64,000 nt of DNA from ECT2AJA-110-A sp035399845 (GTDB lineage: Bacteria; Planctomycetota; Phycisphaerae; UBA1845; UTPLA1). Shown here piece by piece: positions 46,401 through 56,000 of the stretch; position 1 is the stretch's first letter, and the number at the start of each line of letters is the position of its first letter. The stretch covers positions 141,075 to 205,074 of the forward strand of contig DAOPJV010000002.1 of NCBI GenBank assembly GCA_035399845.1, read 5' to 3'. Both the position numbers and the translations under genes were made by a program. The notes beneath the pieces were generated by a model, which ran no database searches, was not told where the DNA came from, and saw only the letters and a list, made by a program, of their open reading frames with translations.

Positions 46401-46802
46401 TCCAAACAGTACGACATTGTCGTTGTTATCCAGATGGATGCTGCGCGCGACGCCGTCCTGATCGACGGTGACGTTCAGGACAGACGCCGAACCGGAGTCG
46501 ATGAAGACGTCATCGTTGACGCCCGGTACCCCGATTGGATTCCAGACATTTGGATTACTCCAAATGTACGGGCCGGGAACAAGCCCGCCGTTCCACAACT
46601 TCTGCGCCGCCATCGCCGGCGTCGCCAATGCGCCGACGATCATTACAAGCAGCGCTTGCCGGAGATGACAACTGGAACGCGCGAGTTCTCTCCCGAAGCG
46701 CCGTTGCGCCGATTCGCACGCCTTGTCCTGCGCCAACATCCCACACGAACGCTGCCCGCTGCGGCGTCCTTGTCGTTCGATCTTCCGTCCCGTCGTGTTC
46801 AT
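43440..46802 (-). CDS. dockerin-ended surface protein with beta-strand repeats and beta-helix (contains gap)
   Basis: A secreted protein of at least 1,120 residues, interrupted by the N gap at 43782-43881. A long basic leader and hydrophobic core (L-V-M-I-V-G-A-L-A-T-P-A-M-A-A) form the signal. Autotransporter-type strand repeats (G-N-G-T-L-A-L, Y-T-G-G-T-E-V-L) lie at about residues 150-400. Thrombospondin type 3 repeats (D-A-D-G-D-G-V-C-D) lie at about 455-490, a beta-helix at about 495-815, and Cys-containing repeats D-D-C-A-S-A-T from about 820. Further type 3 repeats and a terminal dockerin (D-V-D-A-N-G, D-V-N-E-D-G-A-I-N-G-L-D) close it. No beta-barrel is present. The start is supported by the shared M-x-T-T-x-R-K opening of its two paralogues and the conserved leader AAGGTGAGATA. 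The reading frame across the gap is unproven. Confidence 0.75.
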   Translation of the reverse strand: MNTTGRKIERQGRRSGQRSCGMLAQDKACESAQRRFGRELARSSCHLRQALLVMIVGALATPAMAAQKLWNGGLVPGPYIWSNPNVWNPIGVPGVNDDVFIDSGSASVLNVTVDQDGVARSIHLDNNDNVVLFGNNVRLTFEDLLVTAGTSGQEHIIATNVALSGAADWTIGGSHKVILAGAMSSSFDLTKLGNGTLALIDNNAAYLGDITITRGTLEVAQNYAISSTTNIDVESNGTLVVIDAEEVGGLTGVGNVTLNAHLGVGENNADALYAGVISGTGAVHKLGAGVQTLTAANTYTGGTEVLGGKLLINNASGSGTGAGQVTVQADATLGGTGSASGHVTVQSGGTIEPGASAGDFTLGAATFNSGSTLAVEIGGFAPGSDHDQLIVSGNATLGGTLDIVYSAGFTAQPGDSFVILTAGALSGAFDSVNFPDGLPWFVEYDVNSDTVTVGVCLDADGDGVCDTDDVCPGFDDTIDSDGDGIPNDCDSCPDSPNVWNVTQDAYYPTIQAALNAAANGNVIELGACTFFEDDITFPLNVNVTLRGAGRDLTFIDGGGAANPANPILRLHNTGQSSATQILDLTLRNGDGDELSGAGAVRIRNTSPTFSGVTFRDNSTGPSGGSAHVFANGPAAAPTFSRCMFVGGFDAGDGVKGDGVPLKFVQCLFADNDVSRALRIDGAVSADIVNCTIMASTAAISPFGGTINLTNSVVVGSIQLQFGGTLNASRSLYTAATGDNIDGAPTFVDAGNGDYRLAAGSLGIDAADNNVFVAVGGSGFDLNGDPRTHDDIGTADTGTGTLTYLDIGAFEFQGVSRPTNDDCASATAIGDGVVSGSAILATNDGGATCGNSNSSPDVWYLYTATCDGVATAHTCGAATTFDTVLSVLDGCGGSELACNDDGCGGISTTSLIAWPVTGGGQYLLRISGYNGANGDFELDVSCAPNAVNDNCANATPVTAGAYTGSTTNATIDGAXXXXXXXXXXXXXXXXXXXXXXXXXXXXXXXXXXFQMNVSVTPVGLDSDGDGIGDACDNCPSAANPDQADTDGDGIGDVCDTPCGSLQLGDVDANGVVEFADAAAMSALLLDPASGTADQQCAADVNEDGAINGLDIQAFMDLILTP
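43782..43881. other. assembly gap (100 N)
   Basis: Exactly 100 N, the usual placeholder for a gap of unknown length. It sits inside the second copy of a repeated domain of the surface protein. By comparison with the first copy about 260 bases are probably missing (see findings). Confidence 0.95.
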
Positions 46803-46864
46803 GCGGTTATCTCACCTTTCATGTGCCAAAGGTTCTCGTCCACCGGCCGGCGCCTCCGCCGCTA

Positions 46865-46889
46865 CCACCCCGAACACGAAGCTCGGTGG
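46865..46889 (-). ncRNA. conserved leader hairpin, copy B
   Basis: In the leader of the gene starting at 46802, CCACC pairs with GGTGG (plus a G-U pair) around the core GAGC-TTCGT-GTTC followed by a GG bulge. The same core with a different but still pairing outer stem occurs before the two neighbouring paralogues. It is listed as a candidate structured RNA element, not a known family. Confidence 0.45.
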
Positions 46890-46935
46890 CTCGACCCTTC
46901 ACAAAATCCGCAGGGAATCCCGGCCCAAATAACCC

Positions 46936-47275
46936 CCGGCGCCACAATGGGTTATGGCGGGGTGGCATGCCTGCCCTGCAAGGCAAGCATGTAGCGGCGA
47001 AGAAGCCATCATTTCTTCCGAAACGGCGAACGGCTCGCCAGTGACGTCCCGGCGCGACAGTGGCGGGGTGGCATGCTTGCCCTGCAAGGCAAGCATGTGG
47101 CGGCGAAGAAGCCATCATTTCATCCGAAACGGCGAGCGGCTCGCTAGTGACATCCCGGCGCCACAGTGGTCGGGTGGCATGCTTGCCCCGCAAGGCAAGC
47201 ATGTGGCCGCGAAGAAGCCGTCATTTCGTCCGAAGTGGCGAGCCGCTCGCTCGTGACGTCCTGGCGCGACAACGG
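46936..47275. repeat. tandem repeat, three copies of a 106-bp unit
   Basis: Three consecutive units with an exact 106-bp spacing of the landmark CATGC (46966, 47072, 47178). Each contains a palindrome, CATGCTTGCC and GGCAAGCATG around a 6-nt loop (one mismatch in the first copy), followed by GAAGAAGCC and a segment ending in GTGACGTCC or similar. A single further copy lies at 52791-52925. The unit length is not a multiple of three and no frame is continuous across copies, so it is noncoding. Confidence 0.9.
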
Positions 47276-47300
47276 GTTATCGAGCGCCGCGTCGGGCGCG

Positions 47301-47339
47301 CAAAAAACAAGCCGCCCCGGCGCGATGGCCGAGGCGACT
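47301..47339 (-). terminator. intrinsic terminator
   Basis: On the minus strand a 13-bp stem with two G-U wobbles (ending GCCGGGGCGGCTT) and a CATCGC loop is followed by G and TTTTTT. It lies 40 bp after the stop of the gene ending at 47379 and is closely related to the terminator at 52946-52984. Confidence 0.85.
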
Positions 47340-47378
47340 TTGTTATGAGCTTTCCGATCCTGCGATCGAGCCAATGAC

Positions 47379-50300
47379 TCAGGGATTCAGAAGCAGGTCG
47401 AGAAACGCCTGAATGTCGAGGCCATTGATCGCGCCATCTTCGTTGACGTCGGCGGCGCACTGCTGATCCGCCATGCCAGCCGTCGGGTCGAGCAACATCG
47501 CGCTCATTGCCGTGGCGTCAGCAAATTCGACGACACCATTGCCGTCCACATCGCCGAGCTGAAGATTGCCGCACGGCGCGTCGCACGCGTCGCCGATACC
47601 GTCGCCGATGCCGAAGTAGTAGCGATCGCCGATCTCGGCCGGCGTCAACGCACTGTCGAAGATCGCCAACTCGTCCATCAGACCTTCATAGCGTTCGCCG
47701 CCGCCGCTGCCGAGGATGATGCTCGAGCCGTACACATCGAGTGGCGCCGAAACGCTGCCCTGTACCGTGTACGACGGGACCTCGACGCCGTTGATGTAGA
47801 TGCGGAGCACACCGTCGCCGAGACCGTCCCACACCGCAGTCAGGTGCGTCCACTCGTTCGCGTTGAGTTGGACGTCGGCGATCGCGCTGGTCAGGCCGCC
47901 ATTCTTCTTGACATAGAAGTGCGGCCGGCGGTTTTGAAGCCTGAACACGAAGGCCTCGTTAGACGCCGTGAGGAAGCGGCTGATGGTGACCGGGAACGCG
48001 CTGGGCTTGACCCAAGTCGAAATCGTCAGGTGGTCGGTGATTCCGAAGTCCGCCGACGCCGGCACACTGACCCAGGCGCCGCCCGTTGGAAACTCAAGCG
48101 CCGAGCCGACATGGCCGCCTGCGTTCCAGAACACGCCATTGAGTGCGCCATTATTCCCGTTGACGACATCGGCGACCGCTGCACCGGCGCCTTCATCGAA
48201 GTGCCACGCCGCCGCAGGCAACAACGCGGGATCGGGCCCGTCGCTGTCGAGCTGGTCGGGGTTGTAGGTGTCCGGACAGTTGTCGCATGCGTCGGGCACG
48301 CCGTCCGCGTCAGCGTCGAGCATGTCGTCGCCGCCGGGGCAGACGTCACAGTTGTCCGGTATGCCGTCCGCGTCGGAATCGGTCGAATCAGCCTGGAATT
48401 CGTACGCGCCCAGATCGAGGTATGTCAGGGCGCCCGTTCCGATATCGGCAGCCGCACAATCATCCACAGTGCGCGAATCGCCGTTGGGGTCGGCTACGCC
48501 TCCGCCGGCCGCCAGGTAGGCGTCGTAATCAGCCGCGTCGATGCCGAGCGAGCCGGGCGCCAGACGGTAGTCACCATTCGCCGCGTCAACATAGGTCGGC
48601 ACGCCGTCGATGTTGTCGCCGGTGGCGCCGACGTAAAGGCATCGCGCCATGCTCACGACGCCGTCACCCGAAATCGGTCCGTCGATGATCGTGTTGAAGC
48701 TGTCGATCTGGCCGACCGCAAAGGTCACAAGCGGGTGAGCGCCGCGGATGGTGCAGTTCACGAACGTCGCAACGCCTGAGGTGTCGACCCGGCGGATCTC
48801 CGCGAAACCGGGCGTGTTGTCCGCGATCAGGCACTGAAGGAAGAGCGGATTGCCGGCACGCGTGAAAACGGTGGCGAATGAGCCCGTGTGGCCTTTGATC
48901 ACACACCGATCGAAGAGTGAGTTCGAACTGTAGACATACAAGGACGCGACATTCGAGCAATCCTCGATGTGGACGTTTCGAACGGTCGGCGAAGTCCCCC
49001 GGATGTACAGCCCGCTGCCGAGATCGCCCGTGGCGCGGCCGTTTCGCAGCGTCAGGTTCTCGATCAGCGTCGCCGAAGTCTGTCCGCTGAGTTCCATCCG
49101 AATGATCGGATTTGAATCATCGGCGCCGCCACCATCGATGACCGTCGCGTCAGTCCCGGCGCCGCGGAGCGTCAGGTCAACGCCGTTGGGCAACGTGATG
49201 TTGTCCTCGTGGAACGTGCACGGGGCGATCTGGATCACGTCACCCGGCGCGGCGCCATCGATCGCTTCCTGGATCGTTGCGTAGTACAGGCCCTGCGTCT
49301 CGTTATGTACGTTGGGAAGGTCCGGGCATGCGTCGCAGCCGTCGGGAATTCCGTCCGAGTCGGCGTCGAGATTGTCATCGGAGCCGGGGCAGACGTCGCA
49401 TGTGTCAATCACGCCATCGCCGTCCGAATCCGTCGATGAAGTGACCATGGCGAAGGTGAGCCCCTGCCCTGCGCCGGAGTCGGTCGCGCTCGTGACCACA
49501 GAAATCTCCGAAACCGGTCCGGTGAAGCGCAGGATGCCGCGGTAGAACCCGCTCGCAGGGAGGACCAGCGTGTTGCCCGTCACGCTGGCGCCGGCCATAC
49601 CCGAGACGATAGTGAACGGTCGATCGAACGCATAGGTCACCGGGTCGGGCCCGCCCGCGCCGGCGCCGCGCCAGTAGTAGGTGTAGAGAAGCACGTCGTC
49701 GGCCGGCGGTTCGAAAGTTGCGGTCCAATGGGTCGCGGCGCCAAAGCCGGCGTATTGCTGGCTGGCCCCGAGCGGGGCGTAGGCATAGTTCGGCCCCGAG
49801 AAGTCGCCGGTGGACGGCGAGCCGTCGAACACAGGGGAGATGCTGACTCTGGTGTTGCAGATCGAGCCGGACTGTTCGCCGCCGACGCCGGCGCCCCAAT
49901 CGATTGCGATCGCCGTGTCGCACACCCCGTCGCCATCGCTGTCGCCCAGCGCGTTGTTGCCGACGCACACGTCGGCGACCTCGAAGGAGATCCCGCTCTG
50001 GGCGAACACGACGTTGGCGGGAACGATCTCGGAGCCCGCGCCCGGGCCGCCGACGCTCTTCAGCACACTGGCAATCGTGTTGGCGAGGTTGAACGTGTAG
50101 ACGCCGAAGGTACTCGGCGCGGTGAAACTGCCGTTGGCCAGCACAACGCCGCCACTCTGGCCGACGCCTGTCACGACCACGCCGCCCTGACCGTGCGAGG
50201 TATCGCTGGAAACACCGCCGAAGGTGTTCTGGGCGCCGCCGATCTCGACGAGGTTCCGCGCGCCAGCGGCGCCGGACGGCTGGCCGCCGAAGCCGGCCGG

Positions 50301-52658
50301 ACCGGAGAAGCCGAGAGGCGCGGCGAAATTCTGCATCGCGGCGGGCGCGGCGTCGCCAGCGGGAAGGTCGAAGGTGGCCGGGTTGCCGGCGTCCTGTACG
50401 AGATCAGTAACGAGCAGGGCAAGACCGGCGTTGTCACTGGAGGAAGCCTCAAAGGAAATCGTCCAGTTGACCGTCGCGCCCGGCGCGACTGTCTGCCCGT
50501 CGGCGGACGAGTCAAGGGTCACGGTCACCGTTTCGGTGGTGGTCTGCGGCGCGGCGGGGACGGTGTTCTCGGGGAGTTGGGCGACGAGACCTTCGATCGA
50601 CTGCTCTCCGAGCGATGCAACAACACCACCATTGAGCCAATAGTAATTTTGAGGAGCGCCGGAGCCAAAGGTGTCAGTGATGAACACGTAGTAGGCGTTG
50701 ACTCCCGGGGTGAAGTAACCAGCTCCGGGAATTTGAACGCCGGGCGCCCAGCCGCTCAGGGAGCCGTCACTGGCATCGAGGAACTGGCCATTCTGCCATT
50801 TGAACGCAACATCCTCGCGCGACCATCGCAGCCCGATCCAACTCATCGCGGAACCGCTCGCCGCCGTGGCCTCCTGGAGCTGGCTGATTTGACGTGACTG
50901 GGAAACTCCCTGGGTCTCGAACTTGTCGATTGTGGCGAGGTGGGTGCCGTACAGGCGCCAGCAGAGCTCACTTGCGTAATCATACCTTTGGGGCGCGGCC
51001 AACAAAGGCTGGTTCAAATCAATGCCCCCTTGCCACGCCAGCTCGATTTCCGTGGGCGTGTACCACCGCGTAAAGTCAATCCCCAGCGCCCTGTGCCACG
51101 GTTTGATATCCAGATCTTCCGGCCCGAAGGTGTGCGCCTTAAAGAGCTTCAGCTCCTGCAGGAAGGCCGGATCGGCGGCCACTCCCGGTCCGCGAGCGCC
51201 GTGGAGGATGGAGGCGAGGTCGTGCAGGTCAGCGTCGCCGTCGCCGTCCACGTCGCGGGTGGAGGCGTCGAGCATGTCGAAGTCGTCCACATCGACGTCG
51301 CCGTCCTCGTCGGCGTCGAAACGGGCGACACGCAGAAGTTGGCCGTAGACATCGACGAGCGATGGGTCGGCGATGGTGTTGGGACTGCGGTCATTGTTGT
51401 CGGAAACGCCGTCGCCGTCCGTGTCCGGGCCGTTCGGGTCGCCGCCGGGGATACATCCGTCGAGCCAGCCGTCGCCGTCGACGTCGGTGGAGAACTCGTA
51501 CTCGACTGTCCAGTATTCTATGAACTGGCTATCCCACTCCGCGCAGTCGCCGGTCCCGGCGCAGGAGGCCGCATTCCGCAGCAGGTACAGTTCCGTCGGT
51601 CCATCAGTTGAAAGTTGAACGTTCCAGACGGCCGCCGGGATCGTGATTTCCTCATAGAGGAAGTCACCGCACGCCCAGGTGGAGTCGAACAGACGGCCGA
51701 CAGAAGCGCCGTTGAGGGTGACGTCGATCCACTTGTCCGCGTCGAAGATGTTCTCAGTCCAGGTGAACGCGTACGTCACGGTGACGTCCCCGATCGCCTC
51801 GGGAAGATTCAGCGGCGGATAGTAGTCCGTGTTCGGCGTGCACTCGGCCCAGGTGTCGCCAAAGAACGAAAACGTGGCCGTCAGCTGCAGGCAGTCCGGC
51901 ACGCCGTCGCCGTTGCAGTCGCGCGTGTCGTCAATCCCGGGGCAGCTGTCGCAGGCGTCCGGGATCGTATCGCCGTCGGCGTCGATCGCGTCGTCGAAGT
52001 CGGCGCAGAGGTCACAGGCGTTGATCACGCCGTCGCCGTCAGAGTCGAACTGGCAGCCGTCGAAGACGCCGTTGCCGTCGCAGTCCTCGGTTTCGCACTC
52101 GTTGAGCAGGCCGTCGCCGTCACAGTCGTTGCTCGTAATGTAGTCGGCGTCGAACCGCGTCTTGACAAACCCGCAATGCTCGCCACCCTGAAAATAGCGC
52201 ACTCTCATGGCCATGTCACCATTGCCAAGGGCGCGAAGGTCGTTCCAGGTCGCTTCGTCGATGACGACCGATTCCCAGGTACCGAGACTGCAGAACTCGC
52301 CCGTCTCTGCCCACAACGATCCGGCCACGAGAACGTCGTTGATAAAAAAGTTACCAAACTCGTCCAGATCATCCAGATTGTTACGTGCCAAAAGGCTTAT
52401 GGTGACGTCACCGATTGCCGCCGGAACCTGCGTGAACGTGTAGTTCGCGAACGACGGCGTGTTGAAGTGATCGACCGGGCCTGACCGCAACTCCACCGGA
52501 ACAGTGAGCTGCTGGCTATCGGGGATCCCGTCGCCGTTGCAGTCCTGGGCCAGAGCCGCCGGGGTCGCGCCGGCGGCCAGGCCCAGCGCCAACATTGCAA
52601 TTAGCCACAGCCCACTGCGGCCACTCGTTCCCACGTCTTTCCGTACTGTCGTCTTCAT
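47379..52658 (-). CDS. giant surface protein with lectin-like, beta-helix, LamG-like and dockerin domains
   Basis: A 1,759-residue secreted protein. The signal peptide ends after A-A-L-A at about residue 37. Thrombospondin type 3 Asp-rich loops (D-S-D-G-D-G-V-I-N) recur in the first 460 residues. A C-type lectin-like domain at about residues 550-695 (A-S-E-L-C-W-R-L-Y-G-T-H-L-A, later W-I-G-L-R-W) suggests carbohydrate or protein binding. Further beta domains precede a beta-helix (about 1140-1430), a concanavalin/LamG-type domain (about 1475-1670, W-H-F-D-E-G-A-G) and a terminal dockerin pair (D-V-D-G-N-G, D-V-N-E-D-G-A-I-N-G-L-D). The ATG follows the shared AGGCGAGATA leader. It is a tandem paralogue of its neighbours at the two ends, but its middle domains differ. 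It is probably an adhesin or matrix protein (inference). Confidence 0.8.
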   Translation of the reverse strand: MKTTVRKDVGTSGRSGLWLIAMLALGLAAGATPAALAQDCNGDGIPDSQQLTVPVELRSGPVDHFNTPSFANYTFTQVPAAIGDVTISLLARNNLDDLDEFGNFFINDVLVAGSLWAETGEFCSLGTWESVVIDEATWNDLRALGNGDMAMRVRYFQGGEHCGFVKTRFDADYITSNDCDGDGLLNECETEDCDGNGVFDGCQFDSDGDGVINACDLCADFDDAIDADGDTIPDACDSCPGIDDTRDCNGDGVPDCLQLTATFSFFGDTWAECTPNTDYYPPLNLPEAIGDVTVTYAFTWTENIFDADKWIDVTLNGASVGRLFDSTWACGDFLYEEITIPAAVWNVQLSTDGPTELYLLRNAASCAGTGDCAEWDSQFIEYWTVEYEFSTDVDGDGWLDGCIPGGDPNGPDTDGDGVSDNNDRSPNTIADPSLVDVYGQLLRVARFDADEDGDVDVDDFDMLDASTRDVDGDGDADLHDLASILHGARGPGVAADPAFLQELKLFKAHTFGPEDLDIKPWHRALGIDFTRWYTPTEIELAWQGGIDLNQPLLAAPQRYDYASELCWRLYGTHLATIDKFETQGVSQSRQISQLQEATAASGSAMSWIGLRWSREDVAFKWQNGQFLDASDGSLSGWAPGVQIPGAGYFTPGVNAYYVFITDTFGSGAPQNYYWLNGGVVASLGEQSIEGLVAQLPENTVPAAPQTTTETVTVTLDSSADGQTVAPGATVNWTISFEASSSDNAGLALLVTDLVQDAGNPATFDLPAGDAAPAAMQNFAAPLGFSGPAGFGGQPSGAAGARNLVEIGGAQNTFGGVSSDTSHGQGGVVVTGVGQSGGVVLANGSFTAPSTFGVYTFNLANTIASVLKSVGGPGAGSEIVPANVVFAQSGISFEVADVCVGNNALGDSDGDGVCDTAIAIDWGAGVGGEQSGSICNTRVSISPVFDGSPSTGDFSGPNYAYAPLGASQQYAGFGAATHWTATFEPPADDVLLYTYYWRGAGAGGPDPVTYAFDRPFTIVSGMAGASVTGNTLVLPASGFYRGILRFTGPVSEISVVTSATDSGAGQGLTFAMVTSSTDSDGDGVIDTCDVCPGSDDNLDADSDGIPDGCDACPDLPNVHNETQGLYYATIQEAIDGAAPGDVIQIAPCTFHEDNITLPNGVDLTLRGAGTDATVIDGGGADDSNPIIRMELSGQTSATLIENLTLRNGRATGDLGSGLYIRGTSPTVRNVHIEDCSNVASLYVYSSNSLFDRCVIKGHTGSFATVFTRAGNPLFLQCLIADNTPGFAEIRRVDTSGVATFVNCTIRGAHPLVTFAVGQIDSFNTIIDGPISGDGVVSMARCLYVGATGDNIDGVPTYVDAANGDYRLAPGSLGIDAADYDAYLAAGGGVADPNGDSRTVDDCAAADIGTGALTYLDLGAYEFQADSTDSDADGIPDNCDVCPGGDDMLDADADGVPDACDNCPDTYNPDQLDSDGPDPALLPAAAWHFDEGAGAAVADVVNGNNGALNGVFWNAGGHVGSALEFPTGGAWVSVPASADFGITDHLTISTWVKPSAFPVTISRFLTASNEAFVFRLQNRRPHFYVKKNGGLTSAIADVQLNANEWTHLTAVWDGLGDGVLRIYINGVEVPSYTVQGSVSAPLDVYGSSIILGSGGGERYEGLMDELAIFDSALTPAEIGDRYYFGIGDGIGDACDAPCGNLQLGDVDGNGVVEFADATAMSAMLLDPTAGMADQQCAADVNEDGAINGLDIQAFLDLLLNP

Positions 52659-52708
52659 GTCGATATCTCGCCTGTTCGGGGCCTCTTGCTCTCATTCACC
52701 GGCGGACA

Positions 52709-52749
52709 CGTCTACCGCCCTCACCCCGAACACGAAGCTCGGGTAGACG
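52709..52749 (-). ncRNA. conserved leader hairpin, copy A
   Basis: In the leader of the gene starting at 52658, CGTCTACC pairs with GGTAGACG (8 bp) around the same core as copies B and C: GAGC, loop TTCGT, GTTC, then GG. The outer stem differs completely in sequence from copies B and C. Confidence 0.45.
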
Positions 52750-52790
52750 ACCCTTCAAGAAAATCGAGAAGAAATTCGGCCGAAATAATC

Positions 52791-52925
52791 CCCGGCGACA
52801 CAATGGCTTACGGGCGGAGTGGCATGCTTGCCCCGCAAGGCGGGCATGTGGCTGCGAAGAAGCCGTCGTTTCACCTGAATTGGCGAGCGACTTGCTCGTG
52901 ACGTCCCGGCGCGAAACTGGGTTAT
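52791..52925. repeat. single copy of the 106-bp repeat
   Basis: One unit of the repeat found in three tandem copies at 46936-47275, at the equivalent place between a terminator and the next gene leader. The palindrome here is CATGCTTGCC against GGCGGGCATG, with one arm diverged. The flanks (CCCCGGCG...CACAATGG and GGGTTAT) match those of the array. Confidence 0.8.
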
Positions 52926-52945
52926 GCAAACACCGCGCGGGCTCG

Positions 52946-52984
52946 CAAGAAAGTAGCCGCCCCGGCGCGATGGCCGAGGCGGCT
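52946..52984 (-). terminator. intrinsic terminator
   Basis: On the minus strand a 12-bp stem with one wobble and a CATCGC loop, then ACTTTCTTG. It lies 40 bp after the stop of the gene ending at 53024 and is a near copy of the terminator at 47301-47339. The T run is shorter. Confidence 0.75.
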
Positions 52985-53023
52985 TTGTTATGAGCTTTCG
53001 GATCCTGCGATCGAGCCTATGAC

Positions 53024-56000
53024 TCAGGGGTTCAGAAGCAGGTCGAGAAACGCCTGAATATCGAGGCCATTGATCGCACCGTCTTCATTGACGTCAGCGG
53101 CGCACTGTTGATCCGCCGTGCCCGACGTCGGGTCGAGCAACATCGCGCTCATCGCCGCCGCGTCGGCGAATTCAACGACACCGTTGGCGTCCACGTCGCC
53201 GAGTTGCAAATTGCCGCACCCGATGTCGCAGGCATCCGGCACGCCGTCGCCATCGGCATCGATGGTGTCGTCGAAGCCGGGGCATACGTCGCAGTCGTCG
53301 CCGACACCGTCGCCGTCGGCGTCAGGCTCGGCCAATCCGTCGCCGTTGCAATCGGTCGGCGGCCGCTGGCGGAGCAGAAAATCGTCCCAGCGCGAATAGC
53401 TGTGCGGACTCGCGAAGATCTCAGTAATCGTGACGCTTACTACGCCATTGAAGCCCACCAATTCGTATGTCGGAATTGGACTCGGAACCGGCGTAATCAC
53501 AAGGTCCTGTACGATCGTCTGGCCGCTGGCGAAATGACCCTCCACGCGCCAGACGATGTTCTGTTCGTCCTCGTAAGCTCTCACGGAGAGCAAATCAAAG
53601 GCGCCGCCGTTCGCAGCAGTCAGCGTAAACGTTTCGTCACCGGAAGGCGTCAGGGCCAGGCTGCCCGGCGTGTCGTCGTTGATATACAACGCGCCGGTGA
53701 ACGTGAAGCCGTCTTCCGAGTAACTCGGCACGCTGCCCACGTTGGCGTCGTTGAAGTCGACCAGCACTTCGATATCGCAGCCATCGGCCACACCGTCGCC
53801 GTCGCTGTCATCGTTGTACGGACTGGTCGGACACGGATCGATGTCGTCACAGATTCCGTCGCCGTCGGAATCGCCGCTGGCGTCATTACCGTCGCACAGA
53901 TCGCACACGCCCACAACGCCGTCGAGATCTGCGTCGCCGGCCTCGAGGAAGGACAGCCCGTGCCACCCGGCCACATAGAGCACGCCGTCGAAGTAGGTGA
54001 CGCCGCCTGTGTTGAACGTACCGCCGGCTGTGCTGAAGCCCACAAGGTTGTCGATCACGGCGGGCGACGACGGATCGGACACGTCGAGCACCGTCAACCC
54101 AACGTCGCTCAGACGATAGAGCAGTCCGCCCACGAGCGCCGCTTTCGGATCGATTCCCGGCAGGCTAATCGACGCGACCTGTGTCGGATTGGTCACGTCG
54201 CTGATGTCGATTGCCCGCACGCCCGTGCCGTTCGAGAGCAGCATGATGTCGCCGGCGAACTGAGGTTCGCTCACGAAGAAGTTGGCGGCGATCGCGCCCA
54301 GTTCCACCGCGTTCGACGGGTTGTCGACATTAAGGATGACCACTTCGCCGGTGAAGAAGTCGTCGGACTGCCAGGACCAGAACAACAGTCCGTCGTGGAA
54401 GGTCACCGTGCCGCCGAGCCCGTCGGTAAGGGGCGCCGGGATCATGTTCATCAAGACCGGAACGGCCGGGTTGGAGATGTCGTAGAGCGCCAGTCCGGTC
54501 GAGTGGGCGATCGCGAGCAGATTGCCTTGCATTGCGACGTCGTAGGAATCCAGGTTGGTGCTCCACAGAAAGACGGTGTTATTGAGGTTTGACAAGTCGT
54601 AGAGTCGCGGTGCGCCGCCGGCGGACGCGAAAAGGAAGTTGTCGAACGCCATTCCAGTCGCATTTTGCGGGATGAACCCGCCGGAGGGGATCGTCGCCAA
54701 CGTCACAGGCCCGAGCGTCGGATTTCCAACATATGCAAGTTCGATGCCCGCTGCATTCCGATTGATGAAGATAACATCCCCGACGCCGATCATTCCCGCC
54801 GCAGCTTCTCCCGGGCGGTAGACCTGCACCTGCTCAATGCACTCGGCCAGACAATCGGTCGATGCGTCGCAGACGCCAACCCACAGCGAGCCGCCCGCCT
54901 TATACGCAGCCCAGTGCTGTCCGTCGGGCCACACGATTGTGTCGAACTCGCTCGTGACGCCGCCGGCGTCGATGATCTTGAACCACTGACCCGCCGAGGC
55001 TGTAAACCCGCCGGTGTAGCTGAGTTGGAGCGTCCCGCTCAGCGAGGCCGCGCCGTCGACGCGGATCTTGTCGAAGCTGCTTGTGCCGCCGAATTGGATC
55101 TCAAGTGTCGTACTGGCGGCGAGGCTCAGCGAACCGCACTCAATGAGTCCGATGCCGGCGCCGTTCTCTTCGCTCGGCTCAAGAACCGCCGTCCCCTCGA
55201 CCGACAGCGCGCCGGCGATCACTCCGGTGCCGTCGAGCGTCTGGCCGCTGAAGACAACCGGCCCGCTGCCGGTCAGCGAGTCGAACTGGCGCGCGGCATC
55301 CCTCAAGCGAGCACTTCCCTCGGTCACGTTCAGACCGCCCGAATAGGTGCACCCATGCGCGAGATTGAGGAGTCCCTGCCCGGTCTTCACAATGCTCCCC
55401 GGCCCGCCGGCCGCGTCGGTGATCCCGTAGTTGATGGTCGTCAGCGGCTGGAAGCCTGTGCCGCCCAGCAGCAGCGCGCTGCCGTTGGCTGGATCGCTGA
55501 TCTCAATTGTGGGGCTGGCGCCGTTGTGTGTCGCAATCCACGGCGATGAGAGGACGCCGCCATTGACGGTGATCGAGCTGGCGCTGGTCCAGACATCGAG
55601 TCCGTTCAGCAGCGTCACCGAGCCACCGTCGCTGATCGTCAGGGCGCCGGTCCCGCCGGACTGCGTCACGCTGTAGCCGCCGATATACAAATCGAGTGCT
55701 TCGAGTGTCGAGCCAATGCCTTGCACCGTGATTGACCCGGTGTTATTCGCCACAAAGCCCACGACTAACCTGTCCGTTTCGACCGCGCCGCCATTCTCAA
55801 CCCTGAGGGCGCCCAGGGCGCTATCGAGGGTATTGGCCCCGACGAACACAGTCGGATCGGCGCCTAGCGTGACATCCATACGCCCGCCGGCGGCGACTGT
55901 CAGCGTGCCGAGGAGGTCTATCCCACCGACGTTCGCCCGGCTGGCCAGAACGCTCGATCCGGCGCCCGTGATGAGCAATTGACTACCGTCACCGATGAAG

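Noticed and set aside
46819..47256. Open frames on both strands through the 106-bp repeats that look like repeated peptides
   Set aside because: The period is 106 bp, so each copy is read in a different frame. The apparent peptides are by-products of a noncoding palindromic repeat.
46936..47275. CRISPR array
   Set aside because: The units are contiguous and similar over their full 106 bp, with no variable spacers between short repeats and no cas genes nearby.
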